This document shows, piece by piece, positions 18,863 to 27,659 of a DNA stretch of 64,000 nucleotides. Position numbers and translations under genes: made by a program. The notes below the pieces were generated by a model. The model worked only from the letters and a program-made list of their open reading frames with translations, searched no databases and was not told where the DNA came from. Origin of the DNA: Bacillus sp. FJAT-14578. GTDB taxonomy: Bacteria; Bacillota; Bacilli; Bacillales; Bacillaceae_H. The stretch covers positions 124,001 through 188,000 of the forward strand of contig NZ_AYSE01000005.1 in NCBI RefSeq assembly GCF_000504165.1, read 5' to 3'. Position 1 is the first letter of the stretch. Every line of letters starts with the position of its first letter.

Positions 18863-19903
18863 TTGCGAACAAAAATGTGGATTGTGGATAAAAATGAACA
18901 AGGCAATCATAGTTATCCACAATTAGAAGAAGCTGCAAAGTTGTTAAAGGACGGTGAAACAGTCGCCTTTCCTACAGAAACAGTATATGGACTAGGAGCG
19001 GATGCCACATCTGATCAGGCTGTGGATAAAATTTTCGCTGCAAAAGGAAGACCGAGTGATAATCCACTTATTATTCACATTGGAAGCAAGCAAGCGGTGG
19101 AAAAGATTGCAGAGGAAATCCCGGCTTCAGCCCAAGCGTTAATAGATCGATTTTGGCCGGGTCCGTTAACTTTAGTGTTAAAGAAGAAGCCTGGTGTTTC
19201 TGAAAAAGTGACTGCAGGTTTAGAGACAGTAGCGGTTCGGATGCCTTCGCATCCTGTTGCATTAGAGTTATTGAAAAAAGTGGATTTGCCGATTGCCGCT
19301 CCAAGCGCTAATTTATCTGGGAAACCGAGTCCAACGTTGGCGAAGCATGTATGGGCAGATCTTGACGGAAGAATAAGCGGCATTGTGGATGGAGGACCGA
19401 CTGGTATAGGAGTAGAGTCGACTGTTCTTGATTGTACAGAAGATATTCCTCTTATTTTGAGGCCGGGAGGAGTCACAAAAGAGCAGATTGAGGCAGTGGT
19501 GGGAAAAGTGCATGTGGATAAAGCGTTGTTGGTAAGTGGACAGGTACCGAAATCGCCGGGAATGAAATATACTCATTATGCACCAAATGCCCCTCTTTAT
19601 ATCGTGCAGGGCTCTCGTGATTTTTTGCAGAAAAAAGCGGATGAATGGAGAGGGCAAGGTAAACGGGTAGGCATTTTAACAACAACGGAGAATGAATTCT
19701 TTTACAATGCGAATGTTGTATTAGCATGCGGCTCCCGTGATGATTTATCCACAGTGGCTGCATATCTTTACGAAGTACTTCGCGCTTTTAACGAACATGA
19801 TGTGGATCTTATTTTAAGTGAAAGCTTTCCGGAAGAGGGCGTTGGGCAAGCTGTGATGAATCGGCTGATGAAAGCTGCTGGCCATCAAGTCATTTCAGAA
19901 TGA
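18863..19903 (+). CDS. ywlC: L-threonylcarbamoyladenylate synthase (YrdC/Sua5 family)
   Basis: The enzyme makes threonylcarbamoyl-AMP from threonine, bicarbonate and ATP for the t6A modification of ANN-decoding tRNAs. The 346-aa protein has an N-terminal YrdC domain (VAFPTETVYGLGADA, SDNPLIIHI, SGKPSPT, SPGMKYTHYAP) and the C-terminal Sua5 domain, so it is the long Sua5 form. TTG 18863 is chosen because TAGGAG is nine bases upstream and homologs start M-K/R-T-K; the TTG at 18854 abuts that site. Its coding sequence carries five perfect DnaA boxes (18883, 18913, 19021, 19513, 19745). Confidence 0.95.
   Translation: MRTKMWIVDKNEQGNHSYPQLEEAAKLLKDGETVAFPTETVYGLGADATSDQAVDKIFAAKGRPSDNPLIIHIGSKQAVEKIAEEIPASAQALIDRFWPGPLTLVLKKKPGVSEKVTAGLETVAVRMPSHPVALELLKKVDLPIAAPSANLSGKPSPTLAKHVWADLDGRISGIVDGGPTGIGVESTVLDCTEDIPLILRPGGVTKEQIEAVVGKVHVDKALLVSGQVPKSPGMKYTHYAPNAPLYIVQGSRDFLQKKADEWRGQGKRVGILTTTENEFFYNANVVLACGSRDDLSTVAAYLYEVLRAFNEHDVDLILSESFPEEGVGQAVMNRLMKAAGHQVISE
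18883..19753. promoter_or_regulatory. DnaA boxes inside ywlC
   Basis: Perfect 9-mers: TGTGGATAA at 18883-18891, 19021-19029 and 19513-19521; TTATCCACA at 18913-18921 and 19745-19753. By eye I found no other perfect box elsewhere in the window, where about 0.5 would be expected by chance. Confidence 0.8.
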
Positions 19904-19915
19904 TAAAACCCGAAT

Positions 19916-19965
19916 AAAGAATGGGACATGGGCATTTTTTGCCCATGTCCCATTCTTTATTCTAA
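19916..19965 (+). terminator. ywlC terminator
   Basis: A 19-bp perfect stem: AAAGAATGGGACATGGGCA (19916-19934) with 19940-19958, five-T loop. Confidence 0.88.
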
Positions 19966-20016
19966 AACTTTTCGTACATGCATATGGTGAATTAGGCACG
20001 TCCGAGGAGGGGAAAT

Positions 20017-20577
20017 ATGAATATATCCACGATGGTAGGGGAACTCATGACATTAACGATTATGGCATTGGCGCTGGGGATGGATGCCTTTTCGGTCGGG
20101 TTGGGAATGGGGCTGATTCGCTTACGTCTGCGCCAAATCCTTTATATAGGAGTGACAATCGGTCTTTTTCATATATGGATGCCTCTTTTAGGGATGATGA
20201 TTGGAAAGTTATTATCGGATAAACTGGGTACCATTGCTTCCTATGCCGGAGGTGTTTTGCTCGTTGTACTCGGAATACAAATGATGGTTTCTTCATTTCG
20301 GCATGAGGAGGAAAGTCTCATTAAGCCAGTAGGCTTAGGCCTGTTGATATTTGCATTAAGTGTCAGCTTAGATAGTTTTTCGGTTGGGCTGAGTTTGGGG
20401 ATTTTCGGTGCTAGAACGGCCGTAACCATTGCGATCTTCGGATTTATGAGCATGATATTGACCTGGTTGGGGCTTATATTGGGCAGAAGAGTACAGGGGT
20501 GGTTAGGAAAATACAGCGAGGCGCTTGGCGGGAGTATTTTATTAGCCTTCGGCATTAAATTGCTGTTGCCTCTTTAA
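20017..20577 (+). CDS. mntP: Putative manganese efflux pump MntP
   Basis: A 186-aa integral membrane protein with two homologous three-helix halves, each carrying an acidic motif: [14 protein letters not shown] near residue 19 and [16 protein letters not shown] in the second half. Both are typical of MntP (DUF204), which exports Mn2+ in E. coli. B. subtilis ywlD is the positional ortholog. ATG 20017 follows GAGGAGGGG. No Mn riboswitch fits in the ~55 bases between the ywlC terminator and this gene. Confidence 0.88.
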   Translation: MNISTMVGELMTLTIMALALGMDAFSVGLGMGLIRLRLRQILYIGVTIGLFHIWMPLLGMMIGKLLSDKLGTIASYAGGVLLVVLGIQMMVSSFRHEEESLIKPVGLGLLIFALSVSLDSFSVGLSLGIFGARTAVTIAIFGFMSMILTWLGLILGRRVQGWLGKYSEALGGSILLAFGIKLLLPL

Positions 20578-20979
20578 GGGGGCTTCGTTTAACAAGGATG
20601 TTCATTTTCAACATGTTTAACTCGTTTGTACAAGGGGTCCTTTCGTTCGAATAAGTCAAGAACAATAAACATCATCAATATTCATTAAAAAGACTGAAGA
20701 ATAGGTGCATTACCTTGAAAGGGCTGTCATGTTAAGTGAGAGGCCTTTTTTTATTTCTTTTTTTGAGCAGGAGTCTTTAACTGGCCGGTAGAATGGAACA
20801 CAGTCATCTGTAAAAAAGATAGGATGCCCCGATTTCTTGCGAATGAGTCGACGTAATGATTATGATTAGATAAAGGAAACTTCCATTCAGGTTGGATGGT
20901 CCCTTTTTAAAGGGAGTGAAAGGATTTTCATAAATTTACTGAATAACAGAAATGGCGAAAGAAAATGGAGGTAATAGTG
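20578..20979. other. Intergenic mntP-ywlE with hairpin and R2 left half
   Basis: No gene seen. AAAGGGCT near 20718 pairs with AGGCCTTT near 20741 (one mismatch) before a T-run, a likely mntP terminator. AAAGGAAACTTCCATTCAGG near 20873 with GGTCCCTTTTT near 20898 is an R2-type hairpin. Confidence 0.5.
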
Positions 20980-21414
20980 ATGAAACGTATTTTATTTGTT
21001 TGTACAGGCAATACATGTAGAAGTCCGATGGCCGAAGCGTTGTTAAAGGCCAAACGGCTGGAGGGGATAGAGGTGAAATCAGCAGGAGTGCACGCTTTTC
21101 CCGGGAGTGATGCTTCGGGGCATGCGAAAGCGGCATTAAAGGAGATTGGAATCGAGCATTCACACGCTGCTTCGTTGTTAGACCAGGATTTGGTTGATTG
21201 GGCTACCCATATCTTGACTATGACGAGCGGTCATAAACAATTGATCATAGGGAATGTTCCTGGTGCAGCCCATAAGACAAGCACGTTAAAAGAATTTGTG
21301 ATGGAATCCGACAGTGATGTATCAGACCCCTTTGGAAGTTCTCTGGACGTCTATCGAAAAACATTAAATGAATTGAACGAATTGGTCGATAAACTAGTTG
21401 AGAAATTAACATAA
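20980..21414 (+). CDS. ywlE: Protein-arginine-phosphatase YwlE
   Basis: YwlE removes phosphate from arginine residues placed by the McsB kinase, controlling the CtsR heat-shock and ClpCP degradation pathways. The 144-aa low-molecular-weight phosphatase fold has the P-loop VCTGNTCRS (nucleophile Cys8, Arg14). Thr12 distinguishes arginine phosphatases from tyrosine phosphatases. The general acid Asp lies in [13 protein letters not shown] 20980 is used because the upstream ATGGAGG (20965) is the ribosome-binding site itself. It may be co-transcribed with the MCP gene 19 bases downstream. Confidence 0.92.
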   Translation: MKRILFVCTGNTCRSPMAEALLKAKRLEGIEVKSAGVHAFPGSDASGHAKAALKEIGIEHSHAASLLDQDLVDWATHILTMTSGHKQLIIGNVPGAAHKTSTLKEFVMESDSDVSDPFGSSLDVYRKTLNELNELVDKLVEKLT

Positions 21415-21433
21415 GAATAGCGGAGGCCTAACT

Positions 21434-22723
21434 ATGGGGGAAAAAACGCGTTATCGGTTTGGATTGCGGTTAAAGCTGGTGGTGTTTATTTCAGTTTTAG
21501 CAATTATTACGTATTCTACCAGTGCTTTTTTTATTTATGTTTTGTATCCTTTTGTATCCGGAGCGATGGATGAATCAATATTTACCATCGTGACCCTTTC
21601 TTTAGGGATTTTTTGGTCAGGTTTTTTGGCTTATCTGGCAGCAGGGTTTCTTATTAAACCATTGCAAAGGCTGGAAATAGTTGCGAAAAAAGCTGCAGAC
21701 GGGATTGTGAATGAAAATGTGGAAATTTCCAAGTCAGATGATGAAATTCGTTCCTTGGGAATTGCATTTAATCAAATGCTTCAAAATTTAAGAGAAATGG
21801 TTAAAAATATTGAACAAAACTTTGAGCAGACTAATGAAAAAGTGTTAACCATCTCTACATATTCAAATGAAGTTTCTTTACAAGCGGGCAATATAGCAAG
21901 AACGATCGATGAAATTTCAAGGGGGGCGGAGAGCTCCGCCGTATCCATTCAAGAAACATCAGAATCGGTCGAGCAAGTGATTTTAATGGCTGAAGAAGTT
22001 CAAGATAAAGCGGATTTATCTAAGCGATTGTCAGAAGAAATGGTTGCTTCTCTCACCAAAAGCCGGGGAGCCACCAATATGTTAATTGATGGTATGCGGA
22101 ATTTAGTGAGCAATAACGAGCATTCTTTAGAGGCGGTCAAGCGCTTGGAGGGACATGCGAACCACGTAGAAAATATCATCCGTTTAGTAGGGGACATTGC
22201 CGGCCAAACGAATTTGCTCGCTTTGAATGCTTCCATTGAAGCTGCAAGAGCGGGAGAACATGGAAAAGGGTTTGCGGTGGTAGCGAATGAAGTACGCAAA
22301 TTAGCGGATGAAAGTGCGAAAGCGGTTCAAGGTATTACGGAATTAATCCAGAACATCCAAAAAGAAGTTCAAAACGTGGTTGGTCAAATTACGCATCAAG
22401 TTGAGGTAGCAAAAGAAGAAGCGCTTAAAGGGGACCAAACGACAACGGAACTCGGTGAAATGACACAATCCGTCCATCAGGTAGTGGAAACGGTGGAACA
22501 AATTGTTGTATTGGTAAAAAAGCAAATGGATAGTATCCGTTATACAGCCATTCAATCCCAAGAAGTGGCGGCAATTGCCGAAGAAACATCAGCGGGAGCG
22601 GAAGAGGTCAATGCTTCCATCCATGAGCAATCTGCCATGATCGAGGATGTAAATGAAATGGCTAAGCAGTTATCGGAACAGGCGGAGCAATTGAAATTAA
22701 CGATTGGGCGTTTTACGTTATAA
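21434..22723 (+). CDS. Methyl-accepting chemotaxis protein without ectodomain
   Basis: The 429-aa chemoreceptor has two membrane segments (residues ~14-37 and ~50-73) separated by only about a dozen residues, so there is no extracellular sensor domain. A HAMP domain follows (~74-127), then the cytoplasmic signalling domain with the conserved hairpin tip ([19 protein letters not shown] and [13 protein letters not shown]), which binds CheA/CheW. It probably senses an internal or membrane-borne signal. It is not at this locus in B. subtilis as I recall. ATG 21434 follows GCGGAGG. It lies between ywlE and rpiB in the same orientation. Confidence 0.93.
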   Translation: MGEKTRYRFGLRLKLVVFISVLAIITYSTSAFFIYVLYPFVSGAMDESIFTIVTLSLGIFWSGFLAYLAAGFLIKPLQRLEIVAKKAADGIVNENVEISKSDDEIRSLGIAFNQMLQNLREMVKNIEQNFEQTNEKVLTISTYSNEVSLQAGNIARTIDEISRGAESSAVSIQETSESVEQVILMAEEVQDKADLSKRLSEEMVASLTKSRGATNMLIDGMRNLVSNNEHSLEAVKRLEGHANHVENIIRLVGDIAGQTNLLALNASIEAARAGEHGKGFAVVANEVRKLADESAKAVQGITELIQNIQKEVQNVVGQITHQVEVAKEEALKGDQTTTELGEMTQSVHQVVETVEQIVVLVKKQMDSIRYTAIQSQEVAAIAEETSAGAEEVNASIHEQSAMIEDVNEMAKQLSEQAEQLKLTIGRFTL

Positions 22724-22752
22724 TGAATGAGAGATATAGTGAAAGTAAAGAG

Positions 22753-22830
22753 AAGGTCTTTCTGTAGAATACGATACGTGTAACTGGCACTTGCCGAGTA
22801 TAGGTTCACATGATTGTGGAGAGAGACCTT
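22753..22830 (+). promoter_or_regulatory. Structured region upstream of rpiB
   Basis: AAGGTCT (22753-22759) pairs with AGACCTT (22824-22830), enclosing an inner GGCA/TGCC hairpin (ACTGGCACTTGCCGAGT). The closing arm is followed by TTTTCG. It could be the MCP terminator or an rpiB leader structure. I could not match it to a riboswitch class. Confidence 0.35.
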
Positions 22831-22867
22831 TTCGCGGTTAACACAGATAAAAAAGGAGGATATAACG

Positions 22868-23305
22868 ATGAAGGTAGCAATTGCTTCTGATCATGGCGGA
22901 GTCAATATCCGCAAAGAAATCGTGGCTTTAATGGAAGAGATGGGTGTTGAATATGAAGACTTGGGATGTGAATGCACGACATCTGTCGATTATCCCGACT
23001 ATGCCATTCCGGTAGCTGAAAAAGTAGTGAGTGGAGAAGTGGACCGCGGCATTTTAATTTGCGGAACCGGTATTGGAATGAGTATCGCCGCAAATAAGGT
23101 AAAAGGCGTACGTTGCGCTCTTGTCCACGATATGTTCAGTGCCCAAGCAACACGTGAGCATAATGACAGCAACATTTTAGCGATGGGTGAGCGCGTCATC
23201 GGACCAGGATTGGCAAGGGAAATTGCGAAAATTTGGCTTACAACGGAATTTCAGGGCGGACGACACGAGAATCGTGTAAATAAAATTAAAGAATACGAGG
23301 CATAA
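22868..23305 (+). CDS. rpiB: Ribose-5-phosphate isomerase B
   Basis: RpiB interconverts ribose-5-phosphate and ribulose-5-phosphate. The 145-aa RpiB/LacAB-fold protein starts [11 protein letters not shown] and has the catalytic Cys65 in [15 protein letters not shown] and the phosphate-binding [15 protein letters not shown] 22868 follows AGGAGG; the longer frame from 22814 has no site of its own. Gene order rpiB-ywlG-glyA-upp is conserved. Confidence 0.95.
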   Translation: MKVAIASDHGGVNIRKEIVALMEEMGVEYEDLGCECTTSVDYPDYAIPVAEKVVSGEVDRGILICGTGIGMSIAANKVKGVRCALVHDMFSAQATREHNDSNILAMGERVIGPGLAREIAKIWLTTEFQGGRHENRVNKIKEYEA

Positions 23306-23349
23306 GATCCAACACCTTTATATGGTTTTTCGAAAGGAGAGTATGGAAG

Positions 23350-23925
23350 ATGGACTCCATGTTGGTCAGTTGGAAACAAGAGCTTCGGGAAGTGCTGGAA
23401 CAATTCTCCCAACAAGTGGCATTGACGGAAAATCAGGTATTCGTTATCGGCTGCAGTACGAGTGAAGTGATGGGAGAGAAAATCGGAACAGCCGGTACCT
23501 CAGAAGTCGCCCAAATGATTTTTGAGACGTTCAAGGACTTTCAGCTTGAATGTGGTGTACAATTAGCCTTTCAATGTTGCGAGCATCTTAACCGCGCCCT
23601 TGTGGTTGAGAAACAAACGGCAGTTAGGAATAATTGGGAAATGGTCTCCGTTATTCCTGTTCCAAAAGCTGGAGGGTCTATGGCGGCTTATGCGTATGAA
23701 CAGATGGACCAGCCGGTAGTGGTGGAATTTATAAAGGCTGATGCTGGTATCGATATCGGGGATACTTTTATCGGTATGCATTTAAGACATGTAGCCGTAC
23801 CTATTAGATGTTCCGTCAAGCGGGTAGGGAACGCACATGTTACATTAGCGACGACAAGGCCGAAGCTCATTGGCGGAGTCAGGGCTGTATATGAACGGAC
23901 AGATAAAAATAACACATGTTCATAG
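23350..23925 (+). CDS. ywlG: DUF436/TIGR01440 family protein (YwlG-like)
   Basis: The 191-aa protein matches the uncharacterised YwlG family (conserved [31 protein letters not shown] and [18 protein letters not shown]). Function unknown. Conserved placement before glyA and after rpiB suggests a housekeeping metabolic role, but nothing more specific can be read. ATG 23350 follows GAAAGGAGAG. Confidence 0.88.
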   Translation: MDSMLVSWKQELREVLEQFSQQVALTENQVFVIGCSTSEVMGEKIGTAGTSEVAQMIFETFKDFQLECGVQLAFQCCEHLNRALVVEKQTAVRNNWEMVSVIPVPKAGGSMAAYAYEQMDQPVVVEFIKADAGIDIGDTFIGMHLRHVAVPIRCSVKRVGNAHVTLATTRPKLIGGVRAVYERTDKNNTCS

Positions 23926-23986
23926 AGTGTTTTGTTTTTTTGGTGATTTTAAACAGTAAATAACTGGAGTTTAGGTTCATTTATTA

Positions 23987-24039
23987 TATTAAAAAAATGA
24001 ACGATATATATTGATTTAAGTTTTAATGTTCGTGTTTAT
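23987..24039. promoter_or_regulatory. Candidate PurR operator upstream of glyA
   Basis: A GAAC (23999-24002) in an A-rich context and an inverted GTTC (24028-24031; AAACACGAACATT on the minus strand, 11 of 13 to the PurBox consensus) are about 29 bp apart centre to centre. That spacing fits paired PurBoxes. glyA is a PurR target in B. subtilis. The first box is a poor match. Confidence 0.3.
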
Positions 24040-24167
24040 CTCGTGTTTTTTGATTTTTTTTTAGGGAAAAGTAGAATAAAACTTCTAAAACCCTTAACAT
24101 CCATGATACAATAGAGTCGAATTTAATAAAAAATAAGAAAAAGTGTACGTGAGGAGGATTTTTTAAG

Positions 24168-25415
24168 ATGGAGAAATTAGCACAACAAGATCCGCAGCTT
24201 TTTCAAGCTATTCAAGAAGAGTTAACAAGACAGCGTTCGAAAATCGAATTGATTGCTTCAGAAAACTTTGTGAGTGAAGCGGTAATGGAAGCGCAAGGGT
24301 CCGTTTTAACAAACAAATACGCTGAAGGTTATCCTGGTAAACGTTATTATGGTGGCTGCGAACATGTGGACGTAGCAGAAGATTTAGCGCGTGATCGTGC
24401 CAAACAATTATTTGGTGCAGAACATGTAAACGTACAGCCTCACTCTGGTGCGCAAGCAAACATGGCTGTTTATTTTACAATCTTAAACTCAGGAGATACT
24501 GTTCTAGGCATGAATTTGTCTCACGGCGGACATTTAACGCACGGAAGCCCGGTTAACTTCAGCGGTGTTCAGTATAACTTTGTGGAATATGGAGTAGACC
24601 AAGATACACAAGTTATTAACTATGATGATGTATTAGAGAAAGCTAGAATGCACAAGCCGAAGCTTATTGTGGCTGGAGCGAGTGCGTATCCTCGTGTGAT
24701 TGACTTTAAACGTTTCCGTGAGATTGCCGATGAGGTAGGTGCCTATCTTATGGTGGATATGGCTCATATTGCCGGTCTTGTTGCGGCAGGGCTTCATCCG
24801 AATCCAGTACCGTATGCTCACTTTGTAACGACAACGACTCACAAAACGTTGCGCGGACCTCGCGGCGGTATGATTTTATGTAAAGAAGAGTTCGGAAAAC
24901 AAATCGATAAATCGATCTTCCCTGGTATCCAAGGCGGCCCGCTTATGCATGTCATCGCGGCAAAAGCAGTAGCGTTTGGTGAAGCGTTAAAAGATGAATT
25001 CAAAACGTACGCCCAAAATATCATTGATAACGCGAACCGCTTAGCGGAAGCGTTGAAAAAAGAAGGATTTACGCTTGTTTCCGATGGAACAGACAATCAT
25101 TTAGTGTTGATTGATGTACGTTCCATGAACTTAACAGGTAAAGTAGCAGAACATGCCCTTGATGAAATCGGGATTACAGTCAATAAAAATACCATCCCTT
25201 ATGATCCTGAGAGCCCGTTCGTAACGAGTGGTATTCGTATCGGTACAGCGGCTGTAACAAGCAGAGGCTTTGGGTTAGAAGATATGGACGAGATTGCTGC
25301 TATTATGGCCTTGACATTAAAGAACGTGGACAATGAAGAAAAATTGGCGGAAGCTCGTGAACGAGTGGCAAACTTAACGAAAAAATTCGAATTATATCCT
25401 ACTCGCCAAGGATAA
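24168..25415 (+). CDS. glyA: Serine hydroxymethyltransferase
   Basis: GlyA converts serine and tetrahydrofolate to glycine and 5,10-methylene-THF, the main one-carbon source for purines and thymidylate. The 415-aa PLP enzyme has the Schiff-base lysine Lys226 in [14 protein letters not shown], the folate/PLP motifs LIASENFVS and [13 protein letters not shown], and [16 protein letters not shown] 24168 follows GAGGAGG. A PurR operator may lie upstream, and a clear terminator follows. Confidence 0.98.
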   Translation: MEKLAQQDPQLFQAIQEELTRQRSKIELIASENFVSEAVMEAQGSVLTNKYAEGYPGKRYYGGCEHVDVAEDLARDRAKQLFGAEHVNVQPHSGAQANMAVYFTILNSGDTVLGMNLSHGGHLTHGSPVNFSGVQYNFVEYGVDQDTQVINYDDVLEKARMHKPKLIVAGASAYPRVIDFKRFREIADEVGAYLMVDMAHIAGLVAAGLHPNPVPYAHFVTTTTHKTLRGPRGGMILCKEEFGKQIDKSIFPGIQGGPLMHVIAAKAVAFGEALKDEFKTYAQNIIDNANRLAEALKKEGFTLVSDGTDNHLVLIDVRSMNLTGKVAEHALDEIGITVNKNTIPYDPESPFVTSGIRIGTAAVTSRGFGLEDMDEIAAIMALTLKNVDNEEKLAEARERVANLTKKFELYPTRQG

Positions 25416-25423
25416 TAATGAGA

Positions 25424-25453
25424 GAAGCACCCCATGAAGGGTGCTTCTTTAAT
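25424..25453 (+). terminator. glyA terminator
   Basis: GAAGCACCC (25424-25432) pairs with GGGTGCTTC (25439-25447), followed by TTTAATTTT. Confidence 0.88.
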
Positions 25454-25490
25454 TTTGGGGAGATAAGAAAGTATAATTTCCAACTAGTGC

Positions 25491-25614
25491 TGGTGTCTAG
25501 CTCCAGCGCCTAGCTCGCTGTGGAAAAGATGATTGCCCTCATAAGGCAAAAAGCGCCTTATGGGTCAATCCCTATTTCCTTCACGAGCTGACCAAGGCGC
25601 TTGCGCTTTTCTTA
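25491..25614 (-). repeat. Dispersed repeat R1, copy 2 (inverted relative to copy 1)
   Basis: Reads TGGTGTCTAGCTCCAGCGCC at the left and GGCGCTTGCGCTTTTCTTA at the right. Its first ~90 bases are the reverse complement of copy 1 bases 14214-14304, essentially identical by eye. Confidence 0.88.
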
Positions 25615-25655
25615 CGGGGAATTTCTAACAATTGTTGAGAATTCATCAAACGACC

Positions 25656-25684
25656 TTGAATGCGCTTTGCTTTTTCTGTAAAAT
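25656..25684 (+). promoter_or_regulatory. upp promoter (sigma-A type)
   Basis: TTGAAT (25656-25661), 17-bp spacer, TAAAAT (25679-25684). It predicts a ~100-nt leader containing the palindrome at 25728-25755. Confidence 0.7.
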
Positions 25685-25727
25685 AGACACAATGCAAAAA
25701 TTCCCTCAAATAAAACAAACTGTTATT

Positions 25728-25755
25728 AAGTACCATTCTCATGAGAATGGTACTT
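25728..25755. repeat. 28-bp perfect palindrome in upp leader
   Basis: AAGTACCATTCTCA and TGAGAATGGTACTT abut with no loop. It sits ~40 nt after the predicted start site of upp. A dyad without a spacer is more typical of a protein-binding site than of a terminator. Confidence 0.5.
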
Positions 25756-25765
25756 CAATGTGTAA

Positions 25766-26419
<654 letters not shown>

Positions 26420-26439
26420 TCGGCGTAAAGGTGATAAAG

Positions 26440-27591
26440 ATGAACCAACCAATTAAAGTGATGACCATTTTCGGGACACGGCCTGAAGCCATTAAAATGG
26501 CTCCGCTTGTGTTGGAATTAAAAAAACGTCCGGAAGAATTTGAAGCCATTGTGACGGTGACAGCCCAGCACCGTCAAATGCTGGATCAAGTTATGGCTAT
26601 TTTTGATGTGAACCCGGACCATGATTTGAATATCATGAAGGACCGTCAAACATTGATGGATGTAACGACAAGAGGGCTGCAAGGACTGGATGCTGTCATG
26701 AAAGAGGTAAAGCCTGACATTGTGCTTGTACATGGTGATACAACGACGACATTCATTGCCAGCTTAGCCGCTCTTTACAATCAAATTGTCGTCGGGCACG
26801 TAGAGGCCGGGTTACGCACATGGAATAAATACTCTCCTTATCCGGAAGAGATGAATCGTCAGTTGACAGGAGTCATAGCGGATCTGCATTTTGCTCCGAC
26901 CGAAAAATCTGCTCATAATTTATTGCAAGAAAATAAACCTGGAGAAGCCATTTTCGTTACGGGGAACACGGCTATCGATGCTCTCAGCACAACGGTTCGG
27001 GACGAGTATACTCACCCCGTTTTAGAAAAGGTGGGGGGAGACCGCTTAATTTTATTAACGGCCCATCGTCGTGAAAACCTGGGGGAACCGATGAGAAACA
27101 TGTTCCGTGCAGTGAAAAGAATAGTGGAAGAGCACGATGATGTTCAAGTAGTCTATCCGGTTCACTTAAATCCGGTGGTACGTGAATTAGCGGATGAAGT
27201 GTTAGGGAAAGATCCGCGTATCCATTTAATTGAACCATTGGATGTCATCGATTTCCATAACTTCGCCGCAAGGTCTTATCTCATTTTGACGGATTCCGGC
27301 GGTGTACAAGAAGAGGCTCCGTCACTTGGAGTACCGGTACTTGTACTGCGTGATACAACAGAACGTCCGGAGGGAATTGAAGCCGGAACGTTAAAGCTGG
27401 CAGGAACAGAAGAAGAAAATATCTATGAGCTGGCTAAACGATTATTAACAGATAAAGAAGCTTATCAATATATGTCTAAAGCATCCAACCCTTATGGAGA
27501 TGGCTTGGCTTCCAAACGCATTGCCGATGCCATTAGCTTTTATTTTAAACGGACAGAACGACGTCCTGATACATTCAATCCATTATCCTAG
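26440..27591 (+). CDS. mnaA: UDP-N-acetylglucosamine 2-epimerase (non-hydrolysing)
   Basis: MnaA makes UDP-ManNAc from UDP-GlcNAc for the wall teichoic acid linkage unit and other surface polymers. The 383-aa protein has the GT-B fold start MTIFGTRPEAIKMAPLV, HGDTTTTFIASL, HVEAGLRTWN and the UDP-binding LTDSGGVQEEAPSLG. ATG 26440 follows AAAGGTGAT; the GTG at 26431 overlaps that site. Confidence 0.95.
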   Translation: MNQPIKVMTIFGTRPEAIKMAPLVLELKKRPEEFEAIVTVTAQHRQMLDQVMAIFDVNPDHDLNIMKDRQTLMDVTTRGLQGLDAVMKEVKPDIVLVHGDTTTTFIASLAALYNQIVVGHVEAGLRTWNKYSPYPEEMNRQLTGVIADLHFAPTEKSAHNLLQENKPGEAIFVTGNTAIDALSTTVRDEYTHPVLEKVGGDRLILLTAHRRENLGEPMRNMFRAVKRIVEEHDDVQVVYPVHLNPVVRELADEVLGKDPRIHLIEPLDVIDFHNFAARSYLILTDSGGVQEEAPSLGVPVLVLRDTTERPEGIEAGTLKLAGTEEENIYELAKRLLTDKEAYQYMSKASNPYGDGLASKRIADAISFYFKRTERRPDTFNPLS

Positions 27592-27659
27592 TATTTCTTA
27601 CGCCTCTCACATGAAAAGCGTCTGTTTGTGACACGCTTATATAGTGAGGGGTGTTTTTT

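Noticed and set aside
22753..22830. Leader before rpiB tested against T-box, THF, ZTP, preQ1 and c-di-AMP riboswitch patterns
   Set aside because: None of the remembered consensus cores is present; kept only as an unassigned structure.
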